DNA from: an uncultured Sporosarcina sp.
Lineage (GTDB): Bacteria; Bacillota; Bacilli; Bacillales_A; Planococcaceae
Assembly: GCA_947644645.1 (NCBI GenBank)
Contig: CANSAF010000010.1
Coordinates: 1-64,000 of the forward strand
Reading direction: 5' to 3'
Length of the DNA stretch: 64,000 nucleotides
Position numbers and translations under genes: made by a program. Positions 9,568 through 17,980 of this stretch are shown piece after piece. Below the pieces are notes generated by a model. It did no database searches, had not been told where the DNA came from, and worked only from the letters and a program-made list of their open reading frames with translations. How positions within the stretch are numbered: position 1 is the stretch's first letter; the number at the start of each line of letters is the position of its first letter.

Positions 9568-10692
9568 TTATCCTCCTACACATGCCAATTTTTGTTCTTT
9601 AATATCTTCTAAACGTTTTTCACCTATACCATTTATCTCGATTAATTCATTCAGCGATTCATATGGTCGAAGTTTAATAAGCTCTTCGGCAGAATTTTCA
9701 CCTATGTGTATAATTTTTTGTAAATCTTCTTTTGATGCCGTATTAATATTTACACATTCATTCCCTTCTACGGGAGAGGGAAGAATACCTTCCTCTTCAG
9801 TAGAAATATGATAACTTTTACCATCTGTATTTAGAATAATTGTCCCGTATTTATCTGTTCCATAAACTAAACGATGCCGTTGATTTAATCTTTCAATTGT
9901 TTCTGGGCTAGGTAACCCATAAGAATTATCAATCCCTGCAGAATAAATTGCAATTTCAGCATTTACTGCATCCAAAAATTCTTCGCTACTGGATGTTTTC
10001 GATCCATGATGTCCAACATGCAAAATATCGGCATTCAGCTGAACATCACTTGCAAGCATTTCTCTTTCGGCTTCTCGTTCTGCGTCTCCAGTAAAAAGGA
10101 AAGAAGTATCTTTATACTGAACACGCATAACAATGGAATTATTATTAATCGTAGAGTTGTTATTCGATTCTGTGAAGGAATCAGTAGGATGAATGACATC
10201 GATTGTTAAGCTACCAATTTCAAAAGACTCACCTGCAGTCGGTTCATAATAATCTACTCCGCTTTTTTCAATCGCTTCAAGTGCGTTCGCAAAAGACTGA
10301 GAATTATTCGTATCTCCGTTCATCCACACTTCGCCTACATTTAAGCTTTCTAAAATAATATCAAGTTGTCCAATATGATCAGCATGCGGATGTGTAATCG
10401 CAATTAAGTCAATATCATCTATTTCTTCATTTTGTAAATAAGTTAAAACGTCATTTCTTTTCCAGTCACCTGCATCGATTAAAATATTAATCAGTTCATC
10501 ATTTTCTTTGAGTTGAAGCAAAGTTGCATCCGCCTGACCCGCATAGATAAAATGAATGCGTAAAAAAGAGTCTGCTTCTATACTTTCTCCGCTAGTTGTT
10601 TTTGTTGGTTTATCGTTCGTATTATCATTTACACAGCCGGTTATAAGTAAAGAAATTGTAAGCAGAAATAAAAAAAACTTCATATACCTCAC
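9568..10692 (-). CDS. ComEC-like MBL-fold lipoprotein with ComEA-type helix-hairpin-helix tail
   Basis: A surface-anchored hydrolase of about 374 residues. I choose GTG at 10692 (AGGAGG nine bases upstream; ATG at 10683 is the alternative). The signal peptide ends in the lipobox LITGC. The MBL domain shows THPHADHIGQ, the DAGDW loop and GHHGSKTSS, as in the C-terminal domain of ComEC. Residues from about 310 (NINTASKEDL, then GIGEKRLEDI) form two helix-hairpin-helix motifs like those of ComEA, so a nuclease-type and a DNA-binding domain are joined on one lipoprotein. Inference: extracellular DNA processing or nutrient scavenging. In operon with the DUF3006 gene. Confidence 0.85.
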   Translation of the reverse strand: MRYMKFFLFLLTISLLITGCVNDNTNDKPTKTTSGESIEADSFLRIHFIYAGQADATLLQLKENDELINILIDAGDWKRNDVLTYLQNEEIDDIDLIAITHPHADHIGQLDIILESLNVGEVWMNGDTNNSQSFANALEAIEKSGVDYYEPTAGESFEIGSLTIDVIHPTDSFTESNNNSTINNNSIVMRVQYKDTSFLFTGDAEREAEREMLASDVQLNADILHVGHHGSKTSSSEEFLDAVNAEIAIYSAGIDNSYGLPSPETIERLNQRHRLVYGTDKYGTIILNTDGKSYHISTEEEGILPSPVEGNECVNINTASKEDLQKIIHIGENSAEELIKLRPYESLNELIEINGIGEKRLEDIKEQKLACVGG

Positions 10693-10849
10693 ATTCAATC
10701 GCCTCCTATTCAATATGTTGTTAAAACACAACAAAAGACATTGTAGCATACTCATCTTTATTTACCTAAAATCATTTTGAAAGCTAAAAATCAATTCAAT
10801 CAATAGATTCAATGGCGTTATTTTTGAAAATTATACAGTTCAAAATCCA

Positions 10850-11194
10850 TTACTTTTTTAGAACGGTCGAGTTTAAAATAAGATTTAAAAACGCCATCAA
10901 TAAAGCAATTAAAAGTGCGGAACCAAACCCTGCAACAACAAAGCTTTCGCCGATAATTCGATTTGTTAGGAGAAGCATAAGTGCATTAATCACGAACAAA
11001 AAGAAGCCTAGTGTAAGAATTGTTGCTGGTAATGTTAAGATAATTAGAATAGGTCGTACCAAAACATTTACTATTGCTAAGACAAAACTTGCTAAAATGG
11101 CTGCACCAATATTTTCTACATGAAAGCTTGGAATAATAAAGGAGAGAAATAAAAATAGAAAAGCATTTAACAAAATACTTCCAAACCATTTCAT
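10850..11194 (-). CDS. YvlD-like phage-holin-superfamily membrane protein
   Basis: A 114-residue protein that is almost entirely four hydrophobic helices, with the RPILIILTLPATILTLG segment typical of the 4-TM holin-like YvlD family. These chromosomal proteins are not lysis holins as far as known; in B. subtilis yvlD belongs to an envelope stress operon. AAAGGATT precedes the ATG. No clear terminator follows it. Confidence 0.75.
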   Translation of the reverse strand: MKWFGSILLNAFLFLFLSFIIPSFHVENIGAAILASFVLAIVNVLVRPILIILTLPATILTLGFFLFVINALMLLLTNRIIGESFVVAGFGSALLIALLMAFLNLILNSTVLKK

Positions 11195-11224
11195 TGAATC
11201 AAATCCTTTCTATATATCATTTCC

Positions 11225-11700
11225 ATTGAAAAAAGCATGGTGATGAAGCTACCATGCTTTTTCCATGAAACTATTGAACTCGGAAAATTTGTTTGTTGCT
11301 CAAGTAAATCTGTCTGACGATTAATAAAACTCGTCTTCCAGCTGTACTGCCACGCTACTGTCTTCTTAATCCGCCTGGATAAGGGAGTTACACTTGCTGT
11401 TTGTAACTGACCACCTTCTACAGTGAGCGTTTATTCACTTCGTGTTGCTGTTATTCTCGGTGTATACGTGTTGCTTTAAATCATTTGTTGCACTCACACA
11501 AAAAACTTACTGCTTCATTAGACTAATTACGTCTAACATCTTAACCTTAACGAGTTTTTACATTCGCCAGTTCTGCAAATTTTCCGCCAAGGCTGTGCAT
11601 TTCTACAAGCATGGATTACTCAATTCTTAAGTGATGCCAAGTTTCACCATGATGTAATTTAGCCTTGTAATTAATCTATTCCCCGAAAAACAAATTTGAA
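11225..11700 (-). ncRNA. Candidate large structured RNA (about 470 nt) of unknown class
   Basis: The 600 bases between the YvlD-like gene and the next gene carry no convincing frame but many paired segments: an 11-bp long-range helix (11281-11291 with 11576-11586), a 7-bp helix (11588-11594 with 11661-11667), and local hairpins at 11316-11335, 11386-11408, 11422-11438 and 11518-11536. It ends on the minus strand in a strong terminator. None of the core motifs of RNase P, tmRNA or SRP RNA is present. I found no clear promoter, and the 5' end is a guess. A decayed gene is the alternative. Confidence 0.5.
11230..11262. terminator. Strong intrinsic terminator
   Basis: A perfect 12-bp stem (AAAAAGCATGGT, 11230-11241 with 11251-11262), 9-nt loop, and a T run on the minus strand. 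No protein gene lies directly upstream on that strand, which is why I infer an RNA transcript here. Confidence 0.85.
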
Positions 11701-11744
11701 ACTTCTTTTTTTAAAAAAATTAAATCTTTTTTATGCATACTGTT

Positions 11745-11756
11745 TTCGAATTCGAA
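11745..11756. promoter_or_regulatory. 12-bp palindrome upstream of the 84-residue gene
   Basis: TTCGAATTCGAA lies 34 bases before the start codon at 11791. It may be an operator for that gene or for the minus-strand RNA. It does not match the Bacillus LexA box. Confidence 0.25.
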
Positions 11757-11790
11757 CAAACTAAAATTACTTTAGGGAGGGAGCTATTCA

Positions 11791-12045
11791 ATGGCAAAAA
11801 AAGATAATAAATCCCATCATGACAAAGGCGGAACATTAAATATCAATCGGAAAGAGCATTCGAATAGTTTTATTCAACGACGAGACCCACGGATTCATCA
11901 ACAAGAAATTGCCGTACAAAACTTAGCCAAAAATGATCAAGAAGGAAATAAAAATTATGAAGAAGTTGGTATGAAATTAGCAGAGACAGCGAAAGAATTT
12001 ACCGACTTAGATTTTTCACCGGAGGATTGGAAAAAAGAGGATTGA
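11791..12045 (+). CDS. Small hydrophilic protein of unknown function
   Basis: An 84-residue, highly charged protein with an N-terminal lysine/histidine-rich part and an acidic C-terminus (DLDFSPEDWKKED). No membrane segment or cysteine. GGGAGGGAG gives a very strong ribosome binding site, and a 13-bp terminator follows at once, so it is a real single-gene unit. I do not recognise the family. Small, soluble, disorder-prone proteins like this are common among spore or stress proteins, but nothing here proves that. Confidence 0.7.
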   Translation: MAKKDNKSHHDKGGTLNINRKEHSNSFIQRRDPRIHQQEIAVQNLAKNDQEGNKNYEEVGMKLAETAKEFTDLDFSPEDWKKED

Positions 12046-12050
12046 AAATT

Positions 12051-12083
12051 GCACTCGATAAGTGAAAGTGACTTATCGAGTGC
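12051..12083 (+). terminator. Intrinsic terminator
   Basis: A perfect 13-bp stem (GCACTCGATAAGT, 12051-12063 with 12071-12083), 7-nt loop, TTTT tail. It separates the small gene from the RNase J gene. Confidence 0.9.
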
Positions 12084-12167
12084 TTTTAATCAACTGGTGC
12101 TACCGGATAAAATTTATGTGTAAGAACATACTGAATTTCAACGGATGATTAAGGGAGGAGAATTTAT

Positions 12168-13814
12168 TTGGAAGGACTAGCTGTCTTTGCATTAGGCGGA
12201 CTCAATGAAATTGGGAAAAATATGTACGTTCTTCAATATGATGAAGATATTTTAATTGTTGATTGTGGTTCAAAATTTCCTGATGAAAGTTCATTGGGTG
12301 TAGATTTAATTATCCAAGATCTTCAATATTTAAAAGAAAATCAAGACAAAATTCGCGGACTTCTTGTTACGCATGGTCATGAAGATCATATTGGTGGGAT
12401 ACCTTATTTTTTACAACAAATAAATGTGCCGATTTTTGCGAGTCGTTTAACACTTGGTTTAATTCGCCTAAAGTTGAAAGAACATCGATTGCTGAGAGAA
12501 ACGGAATTGGCACTTATACATGAGGATTCAAAATTAACATTTGGTGTAATGGACGTGACATTTTTTAAAACAAACCATAGCATCCCGGATTGTTTAGGCA
12601 TTGTTTTTCAGACGCCGGAAGGAGCAGTTGTACATACGGGTGATTTTAAATTTGATTTTACGCCGATAAATGAAGATCGGGGAGACATTCATAAAATGGC
12701 GGAAATCGGTTCCAAAGGTGTGCTGCTTTTATTATCCGAAAGTACAAATGCTGAAAGGCCCGGTTTTAACCCGTCGGAGCGCGAAATTGGGAAAAGGATT
12801 GAAGAAGTTTTTCAAAAAGCACCACAGAAAATTTTTATTTCCACTTTTGCATCTAATGTGCATCGCGTCCAACAAGTTGTACATGCAGCGGAAAAGACGA
12901 ATCGGAAATTGGTCTTGCTTGGAAGAAGTATGGTGAATGTTGTATCAGTAGCGGAAGAGTTGGGCTATTTGCGTGTACCGAATGGCATGATCATTGAAAA
13001 GCAAGACATTCATCAGTTTTCGCCGGAAGAAATCGTCGTTTTATGTACAGGTAGTCAAGGAGAACCGATGGCAGCATTGTCTCGTTTATCGACAGGAAAT
13101 TTCAGGCAAGTCGATGTGCTCCCAAATGATACAGTTATTTTTGCATCTTCTCCCATTCCCGGCAATGAAAAAAATGTAACGGAGATTATTGATAATTTAT
13201 TGGTCTTAGGCGCGAATGTTGTATACGGATCTGAAACGGGATTACATGTGTCCGGGCATGCGCGGCAAGAAGAATTGAAATTGATGTTGACGCTGATGAA
13301 ACCAAAATATTTTATGCCGATTCACGGAGAATATAGGATGCTTTATAAACATCGCATGTTGGCGGAATCAGTCGGTGTCCGTTTTGAAAATGTATTTATT
13401 TTAAATAATGGGGATGTACTTGAAATTTTAAACGGTCAGGCAAATCATACAAAAAACATTCATGCGGGACATATTTTTGTTGACGGGTTAGGGATTGGAG
13501 ATGTCGGGAACATTGTTCTTCGTGACCGGAAATTACTATCAGAAGAAGGCATTGTCATTATTGTCGTAACGATGAATAAAAGTGACGGGAAGATGATTGG
13601 ATCGCCTGATATTATTTCTAGGGGATTTGTGTACAAGCGCGATGCTGAAAAATTAATGAATGAAGTCAATGAATTAGTGCTGAAGAAAATAACAGAGTTG
13701 GAAAGACCAAATCGCAATATGATTCGTCAAGTAGTGAAAAAATCCGCTGAGCAATTTTTATACGTGGAAACACAAAGAAAGCCTATGGTTTTGCCGGTAG
13801 TCATTGAAGTATGA
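12168..13814 (+). CDS. Ribonuclease J family enzyme
   Basis: A 5'-exo/endoribonuclease of the beta-CASP MBL group, 548 residues. The metal motif THGHEDHIGG is intact, as in RNase J1 and unlike the altered motif of J2. HTGDFKFDFTP, the beta-CASP SESTNAERPGF, TGSQGEPMAALSR and the SGHARQEE motif follow, with the J-type C-terminal domain at the end. TTG start with GGGAGGAG upstream. The usual rnjA neighbour (the small RNA polymerase epsilon subunit gene) is absent, so this may be an extra paralogue rather than the essential J1. It is monocistronic, with a terminator on each side. Confidence 0.9.
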   Translation: MEGLAVFALGGLNEIGKNMYVLQYDEDILIVDCGSKFPDESSLGVDLIIQDLQYLKENQDKIRGLLVTHGHEDHIGGIPYFLQQINVPIFASRLTLGLIRLKLKEHRLLRETELALIHEDSKLTFGVMDVTFFKTNHSIPDCLGIVFQTPEGAVVHTGDFKFDFTPINEDRGDIHKMAEIGSKGVLLLLSESTNAERPGFNPSEREIGKRIEEVFQKAPQKIFISTFASNVHRVQQVVHAAEKTNRKLVLLGRSMVNVVSVAEELGYLRVPNGMIIEKQDIHQFSPEEIVVLCTGSQGEPMAALSRLSTGNFRQVDVLPNDTVIFASSPIPGNEKNVTEIIDNLLVLGANVVYGSETGLHVSGHARQEELKLMLTLMKPKYFMPIHGEYRMLYKHRMLAESVGVRFENVFILNNGDVLEILNGQANHTKNIHAGHIFVDGLGIGDVGNIVLRDRKLLSEEGIVIIVVTMNKSDGKMIGSPDIISRGFVYKRDAEKLMNEVNELVLKKITELERPNRNMIRQVVKKSAEQFLYVETQRKPMVLPVVIEV

Positions 13815-13824
13815 ATAGGGAAGG

Positions 13825-13849
13825 GGGCTCTTACGGCGCTAAAGAGCCC
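13825..13849. terminator. Terminator shared by convergent genes
   Basis: An 8-bp stem (GGGCTCTT with AAGAGCCC) lies right after the RNase J gene. Its right arm is inside the last codons of the convergent protease gene, so the two ends are tightly packed. Confidence 0.7.
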
Positions 13850-14664
13850 TCTTTGGAATCTGAATGTATGCGATGATGAAGTTCATCAATTGGAATAACT
13901 AATCCAACTTTTCCATGTGTTTTTTCATTTAAAGTTGCGAAAATAACACCGATGACTTCACCTTGTTCATTAAAAACAGGACTCCCACTATTCCCACGGT
14001 AAACAGGCGCTTGAATCATCATCACTTCATTTTCCCAATCGGGTAGTTGTGTATAATCAAGCATTTTTCCTTCGTTGGCAATACCGTTAAAGCTTAGCGG
14101 ATTACCAATAAAGCGAACGGGTGCATTCGGAGAAAAATTCATTTCGTCAGCAAGCGTTAAAAACGGCAAATTATCCCCGTTAATTTCAAGTACGGCCAAA
14201 TCAACGGATGGAAAAGCATGCGTGATTGTCGCAGGATACTTGTCGCCATCTGGAAATCCAACAGTAATATCTTGTTTATCTTTAATCACATGGTAATTTG
14301 TTATGATTCTCCCTTCGTTTGTAGTGGAAAATCCAGTTCCTTTGCTATTTTCAGTAGTCACAACGACAACAGATTTTTTATAGTTTGCAATGTCTTGATC
14401 CTGCGATAATTTTGCCGACGTTTTTAGAAACTCTATAGCAGGAATCGAATAAATTTCAAAAATTGCTGAAAAAGTACTGAATGCTAAAACAAGCGTCATC
14501 AGCCAAAATGTCCATCGGGGAAAGGGACGTTTTCTTTTGTGCTGATCTTTTTCTAATCTCGCTTTTTCTAAAGCTTCCTGTTGAAGTTCTAATACGAGCG
14601 AATTAAACTCCTCTTCGGTTAATTCTTCAGTCGGTATATTTCGTAAATCTCGTTCTTCTTCCAC
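13831..14664 (-). CDS. Membrane-anchored trypsin-like serine protease (S1C, HtrA-like, no PDZ)
   Basis: A 277-residue protease. I place the start at GTG 14664, preceded by AGGGTG; the longer frame has no ribosome binding site. After a charged cytosolic stretch there is one transmembrane helix (FWLMTLVLAFSTFSAIF near residue 75), then the protease domain outside the cell. The catalytic triad is visible: ITNYHVIKD (His), SVDLAVLEI (Asp) and RGNSGSPVF (Ser). Unlike HtrA/DegP it stops straight after the protease domain, with no PDZ. A role in envelope quality control is likely but unproven. Confidence 0.85.
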   Translation of the reverse strand: MEEERDLRNIPTEELTEEEFNSLVLELQQEALEKARLEKDQHKRKRPFPRWTFWLMTLVLAFSTFSAIFEIYSIPAIEFLKTSAKLSQDQDIANYKKSVVVVTTENSKGTGFSTTNEGRIITNYHVIKDKQDITVGFPDGDKYPATITHAFPSVDLAVLEINGDNLPFLTLADEMNFSPNAPVRFIGNPLSFNGIANEGKMLDYTQLPDWENEVMMIQAPVYRGNSGSPVFNEQGEVIGVIFATLNEKTHGKVGLVIPIDELHHRIHSDSKEGSLAP

Positions 14665-14722
14665 TAGCAGCACCCTTTTCGGAAAAAATCTAATTATTAC
14701 TATGATAGCATTTTGAAATGAA

Positions 14723-15772
14723 TTAGCTAGTTTGGAAAGTTGAAGTCTTGAATTCAAGGCACTGAAAAAGTTTGGCGAGGCACTGAAAAATCCCTCCGAA
14801 GCGCTGTAAAGTTCGATTATTTGGCCAATAATATCTTGTTGCTATCGATTTTCCCTCCTTTTCTAAATCTAATTTATTCAAAATATAATAGGCTTCGTTT
14901 GAACTTTTTAATTGTAAGAAATCTTTGCATTGCTTGTTGTTCATTGAATTGCTAATAAGTATGAACCAGTCTTGGACTATTCTTTCGGCATTATAAGGTT
15001 CTTTATTGTTACAATATGTGCACTGAAGAATCTTTTAAGAGTGACGAAAAAGTATTTGATGGCATTTAGAACATAATTGTCCTTTTTTCAATGTAGCTGG
15101 ATCGATCCTAAAATAATTACAAAGTGGATATATATTATAAGCGACTTGATTTTGTTTAATCAAAGTGGCGACCGTTTGAATTTCTTTAGTTTGATAAACA
15201 GCAGTCATTTGGTTAATTTCCCCAAGGATAACTGCCAATCTCTTCATGTAAGTGAGTCGTGCATTGCGCGGTACTTCTTTGACAATGCATTGATTGTTTG
15301 CAAGGACAACAATTCCCGAAACATTCATATCAATGCCCCTTTGCAATAGCCAAAGCGATAGATTTTCTTTTGCAATTTCCAGTTGTGTCAAAGGACAGTC
15401 CATAATTGTTTCAACACCGTCGACTTCGCGCAATAAATGATGCGGATTGGATTTAAAATAAAGATTGCCTTTAATATTTTTGATTTCGAGAATGAAGATT
15501 GTTTGCTTCGTGATGAGTAATGTATCAATTTGAAAAGAATGATTCGGTGATAAGGCAAGTTCAACATTTGTTAAAATAATGGATGAATCGGGCAAATTGA
15601 TCTTTTGTAAGTATTGATCGATTTTCCATTCACCTGCATACCCAGCTTCTAATTGATATAATCGTTTAGTAAGTTTTTCGACATTCGAATCATGCTCTGG
15701 TAGGCGGGTTAGAAGTCTTGGCAATGAGATGAGTAGCGGTGGATGTGTTCGACTAATTGTTATTTGAATCAC
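14723..15772 (-). pseudogene. NERD-domain protein gene interrupted by an in-frame TAA
   Basis: The first 245 codons (15772 to 15038) encode a nuclease-related NERD domain, with the conserved YAGEW, QIDTLLI and EIKNIKG segments. They stop at TAA 15035-15037, just after half a zinc ribbon (CSKC). The same frame continues without another stop to 14723 and immediately supplies the second half of the ribbon (CTYC) and about 100 coding-like residues. The natural product was therefore probably about 349 residues. Either this is a nonsense mutation or a sequencing error; the short form may still fold as a NERD domain. Function of these proteins is unclear (nuclease-like, DNA-associated). Confidence 0.7.
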
Positions 15773-15842
15773 TTCTAATTTGAATTTTCAGTTATGTAAA
15801 ATATATCAAATTCAATGCATTTGTACAACAGGTTAAAAATCT

Positions 15843-15875
15843 AAAAACCATCCAAGAAAAGTTTGGATGGTTTTT
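15843..15875. terminator. Terminator of the LysM-3D gene
   Basis: A perfect 13-bp stem (AAAAACCATCCAA, 15843-15855 with 15863-15875). On the minus strand it lies six bases after the LysM-3D stop. It can work in both directions. Confidence 0.88.
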
Positions 15876-15880
15876 GGAAT

Positions 15881-16645
15881 TTAGTCTAAAATCTTAATTT
15901 TCACAGTGCGTCGTCCCCATTTATAAGCGTCTTCTTTATGTTGGATGAAAACGTCAATAATATTTCCTTTAATTGCGCCGCCAATATCTCCGGCAATGGC
16001 TTCACCATAACCTTCTACCCAAACACGAGAGCCGAGTGGAATTACATTTGGATCGACTGCGATAACTTTTTGGTTTGGATTTGCCCGAAGATTAATGCCT
16101 GTATAAGTTGTACCAGAGCAACCTGTGCAGTATGCAGTATAAGCAGTTGCGGTAACTGTCATTTCCTTCCCAGATGCAGCGGGTGTTTGACTTGTTTGTG
16201 TATTATTTTTAGCGGGTGGACCAGATACTGCTTGTTGCTTTTTCGTTGAAGCATTTGCCGTTGATGTCGTTTTAGATTTGGCTACCCCATCGATTGTTAG
16301 CTCGTCCCCCGGATAAATTAAATGACTAGAAACGGCATTCAGTTTCATTAAATCTGACAAGGAAATTTGGTGTTTTTCGGCAATTTCGGAAAGTGTGTCT
16401 CCTTTTTGGACGGTATATACTTTGTTTTTAGCATTTGTTTTAATTTCTTGTTCTGGGAAAATCATTGCTGATTGTAATCCATTCCAATTCAATAAATCTT
16501 CAACCGCGACATTGTTCTTTTGTGCGATATCCCATAAAGTATCTCCATTTTGCACTTTGTAGACAGAAGATGCAAAAGCTTCTCCGCTTGTTAGACCAAT
16601 CATAAAGAAAACAGCCATAATCAAGCTCATCATATGTTTTTTCAT
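15881..16645 (-). CDS. Secreted cell-wall protein with two LysM and a 3D domain (YocH-like)
   Basis: A 254-residue exported wall hydrolase. The start is ATG 16645, with GAGGAGGAAC upstream, which gives a proper signal peptide (MKKHMMSL, ending ...AFAS). Two LysM modules follow (VYKVQNGDTLWDIA and VYTVQKGDTLSEIA), then a serine/threonine-rich linker and the 3D domain (ATAYTA, YTGINLR, VDPNVIPLGS, AGDIGG), the catalytic fold shared with lytic transglycosylases such as MltA. It matches B. subtilis YocH, a wall-recycling autolysin of the WalKR regulon. A WalR-type direct repeat is found upstream, and its long leader contains a GCGCT/AGCGC hairpin. Confidence 0.9.
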   Translation of the reverse strand: MKKHMMSLIMAVFFMIGLTSGEAFASSVYKVQNGDTLWDIAQKNNVAVEDLLNWNGLQSAMIFPEQEIKTNAKNKVYTVQKGDTLSEIAEKHQISLSDLMKLNAVSSHLIYPGDELTIDGVAKSKTTSTANASTKKQQAVSGPPAKNNTQTSQTPAASGKEMTVTATAYTAYCTGCSGTTYTGINLRANPNQKVIAVDPNVIPLGSRVWVEGYGEAIAGDIGGAIKGNIIDVFIQHKEDAYKWGRRTVKIKILD

Positions 16646-16783
16646 AAATAAAGTTCCTCCTCTAAAATTTTGCAAACACAACAGAATCATTCGAAATTCC
16701 CTTGAGCAGCGCTTGGCGACTTAGCGCGGTACTCTAAAAATAGTAGTTACCACCACTATGAAAAACTATACAAAAATATGGAA

Positions 16784-16800
16784 TGTAATTTATTTGTAAT
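16784..16800. promoter_or_regulatory. WalR (YycF) type binding site
   Basis: TGTAAT-N5-TGTAAT, an exact fit to the WalR consensus direct repeat. It lies 13 bases beyond a TATAGT -10 (minus strand, 16770-16765), about 140 bases before the YocH-like gene. The position next to a -35-poor promoter fits activation of that gene. The divergent epimerase gene starts 70 bases away and might also be touched. Confidence 0.65.
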
Positions 16801-16870
16801 ATAACGAAAAACATAGAGACTTATAATTATTGAGGCTATAATGAAAGAAGAATGAAAGGATTTGATACAA

Positions 16871-17980
16871 TTGAAAATTACTGAAATTGAAGTTTTTGCG
16901 ATTCGCTTGCCGTTAATTGAACCATTTGTCATTAGCTATGCTAGTTTTGATGATATGCCGTCGATTATTGTGAAAGTGACAACAGATACGGGACATATCG
17001 GTTATGGGGAAGGTGTGGCAGATGAGCATGTAACGGGTGAGAGTTGGACATCTACATATGAAATTATAAAACGTACATTAGCACCGAAGTTAATTGGTGA
17101 AAACCCGAAGAATATGGAGCGTATTCATGATTTAATGGATAAAGAAATTTATGGTGCACCGACTGCTAAAGCGGCGATTGACATTGCTTGTTATGATGTT
17201 GTTGGAAAAGCTTTAGGGATTCCTGTTTATGATTTACTTGGGGGAAGATATCACGCAGAATTTCCAATTACACATGTACTGAGCATTGCGTCTCCTGAAA
17301 AAATGGCTGATGAGGCGGAACAGCGTGTGGCTGCTGGTTACCGATCACTTAAAATGAAGGTCGGTGCTAAAGTAATGGATGATGTAAAAAGAATTGAAGC
17401 AGTTCGCGCGCGAGTTGGGGAAGAAATTGCCATACGTGTAGATGTGAACCAGGGGTGGAAAAATAGTGCCAATACTTTGCAAGGACTTCGTAAATTAGAG
17501 CATTGTAATTTGGATTGGATTGAGCAGCCAGTCGTTCAAGATGATTTTGACGGCATGGTTGAAATTAAATCGAAAACGCCGACACCTGTCATGATTGATG
17601 AAGGACTGCGTGGTTTTCGAGATATGCGTGAAATTATTGCGAAGCGCGCGGCAGATAAAGTGAATATTAAATTGATGAAATGCGGCGGGATTTATCCAGC
17701 GATGAAATTAGCGCATATGGCTGAAATGGCGGGCATTGAATGTCAAATTGGTTCAATGGTTGAGTCTTCAGTCGGTTCAGCAGCAGGCTTCCATGTTGGT
17801 TTTGCGAAGAAATTCATCACAAGTGTTGAATTAACAGGACCACTTAAATTCAAAGAAGACATTGGAAACTTAAAATACGATGTACCTTTTATTCGCTTAA
17901 ATGAAAAGCCAGGGCTTGGTATTGATGTTGATGAAGAACAATTACAGAAATTAACGCGTTTTTCGGAGAAGATATCATGA
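16871..17980 (+). CDS. Enolase-superfamily dipeptide epimerase / muconate cycloisomerase-like enzyme
   Basis: A member of the MLE subgroup of the enolase superfamily, about 369 residues. Catalytic features are visible: SLKMKVG (the KxK base), metal ligands in RVDVNQGW, WIEQPV and MIDEGLRG, and the second-half lysine in NIKLMKCGG. Such enzymes include L-Ala-D/L-Glu epimerases, N-succinylamino acid racemases and cycloisomerases; sequence alone does not choose. TTG at 16871 fits the usual MKITEIEVF start and the AAAGGA site; the TTG at 16862 is too close. It overlaps the next gene by four bases. Confidence 0.85.
   Translation: MKITEIEVFAIRLPLIEPFVISYASFDDMPSIIVKVTTDTGHIGYGEGVADEHVTGESWTSTYEIIKRTLAPKLIGENPKNMERIHDLMDKEIYGAPTAKAAIDIACYDVVGKALGIPVYDLLGGRYHAEFPITHVLSIASPEKMADEAEQRVAAGYRSLKMKVGAKVMDDVKRIEAVRARVGEEIAIRVDVNQGWKNSANTLQGLRKLEHCNLDWIEQPVVQDDFDGMVEIKSKTPTPVMIDEGLRGFRDMREIIAKRAADKVNIKLMKCGGIYPAMKLAHMAEMAGIECQIGSMVESSVGSAAGFHVGFAKKFITSVELTGPLKFKEDIGNLKYDVPFIRLNEKPGLGIDVDEEQLQKLTRFSEKIS

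Noticed and set aside
11225..11700. RNase P RNA, tmRNA or SRP RNA identity for the structured region
   Set aside because: The GAGGAAAGTCC and related RNase P cores, the tmRNA tRNA-like ends and the SRP domain IV loop are all absent on both strands.
14723..14944. A separate 73-codon gene on the minus strand
   Set aside because: No ribosome binding site; the frame is continuous with the NERD gene across one stop codon, so it is the tail of that gene.
16646..16783. c-di-AMP (ydaO-type) riboswitch in the leader of the LysM-3D gene
   Set aside because: The leader is too short and the conserved GGGTGAATC and related core segments are not present; only a small GC-rich hairpin is seen.
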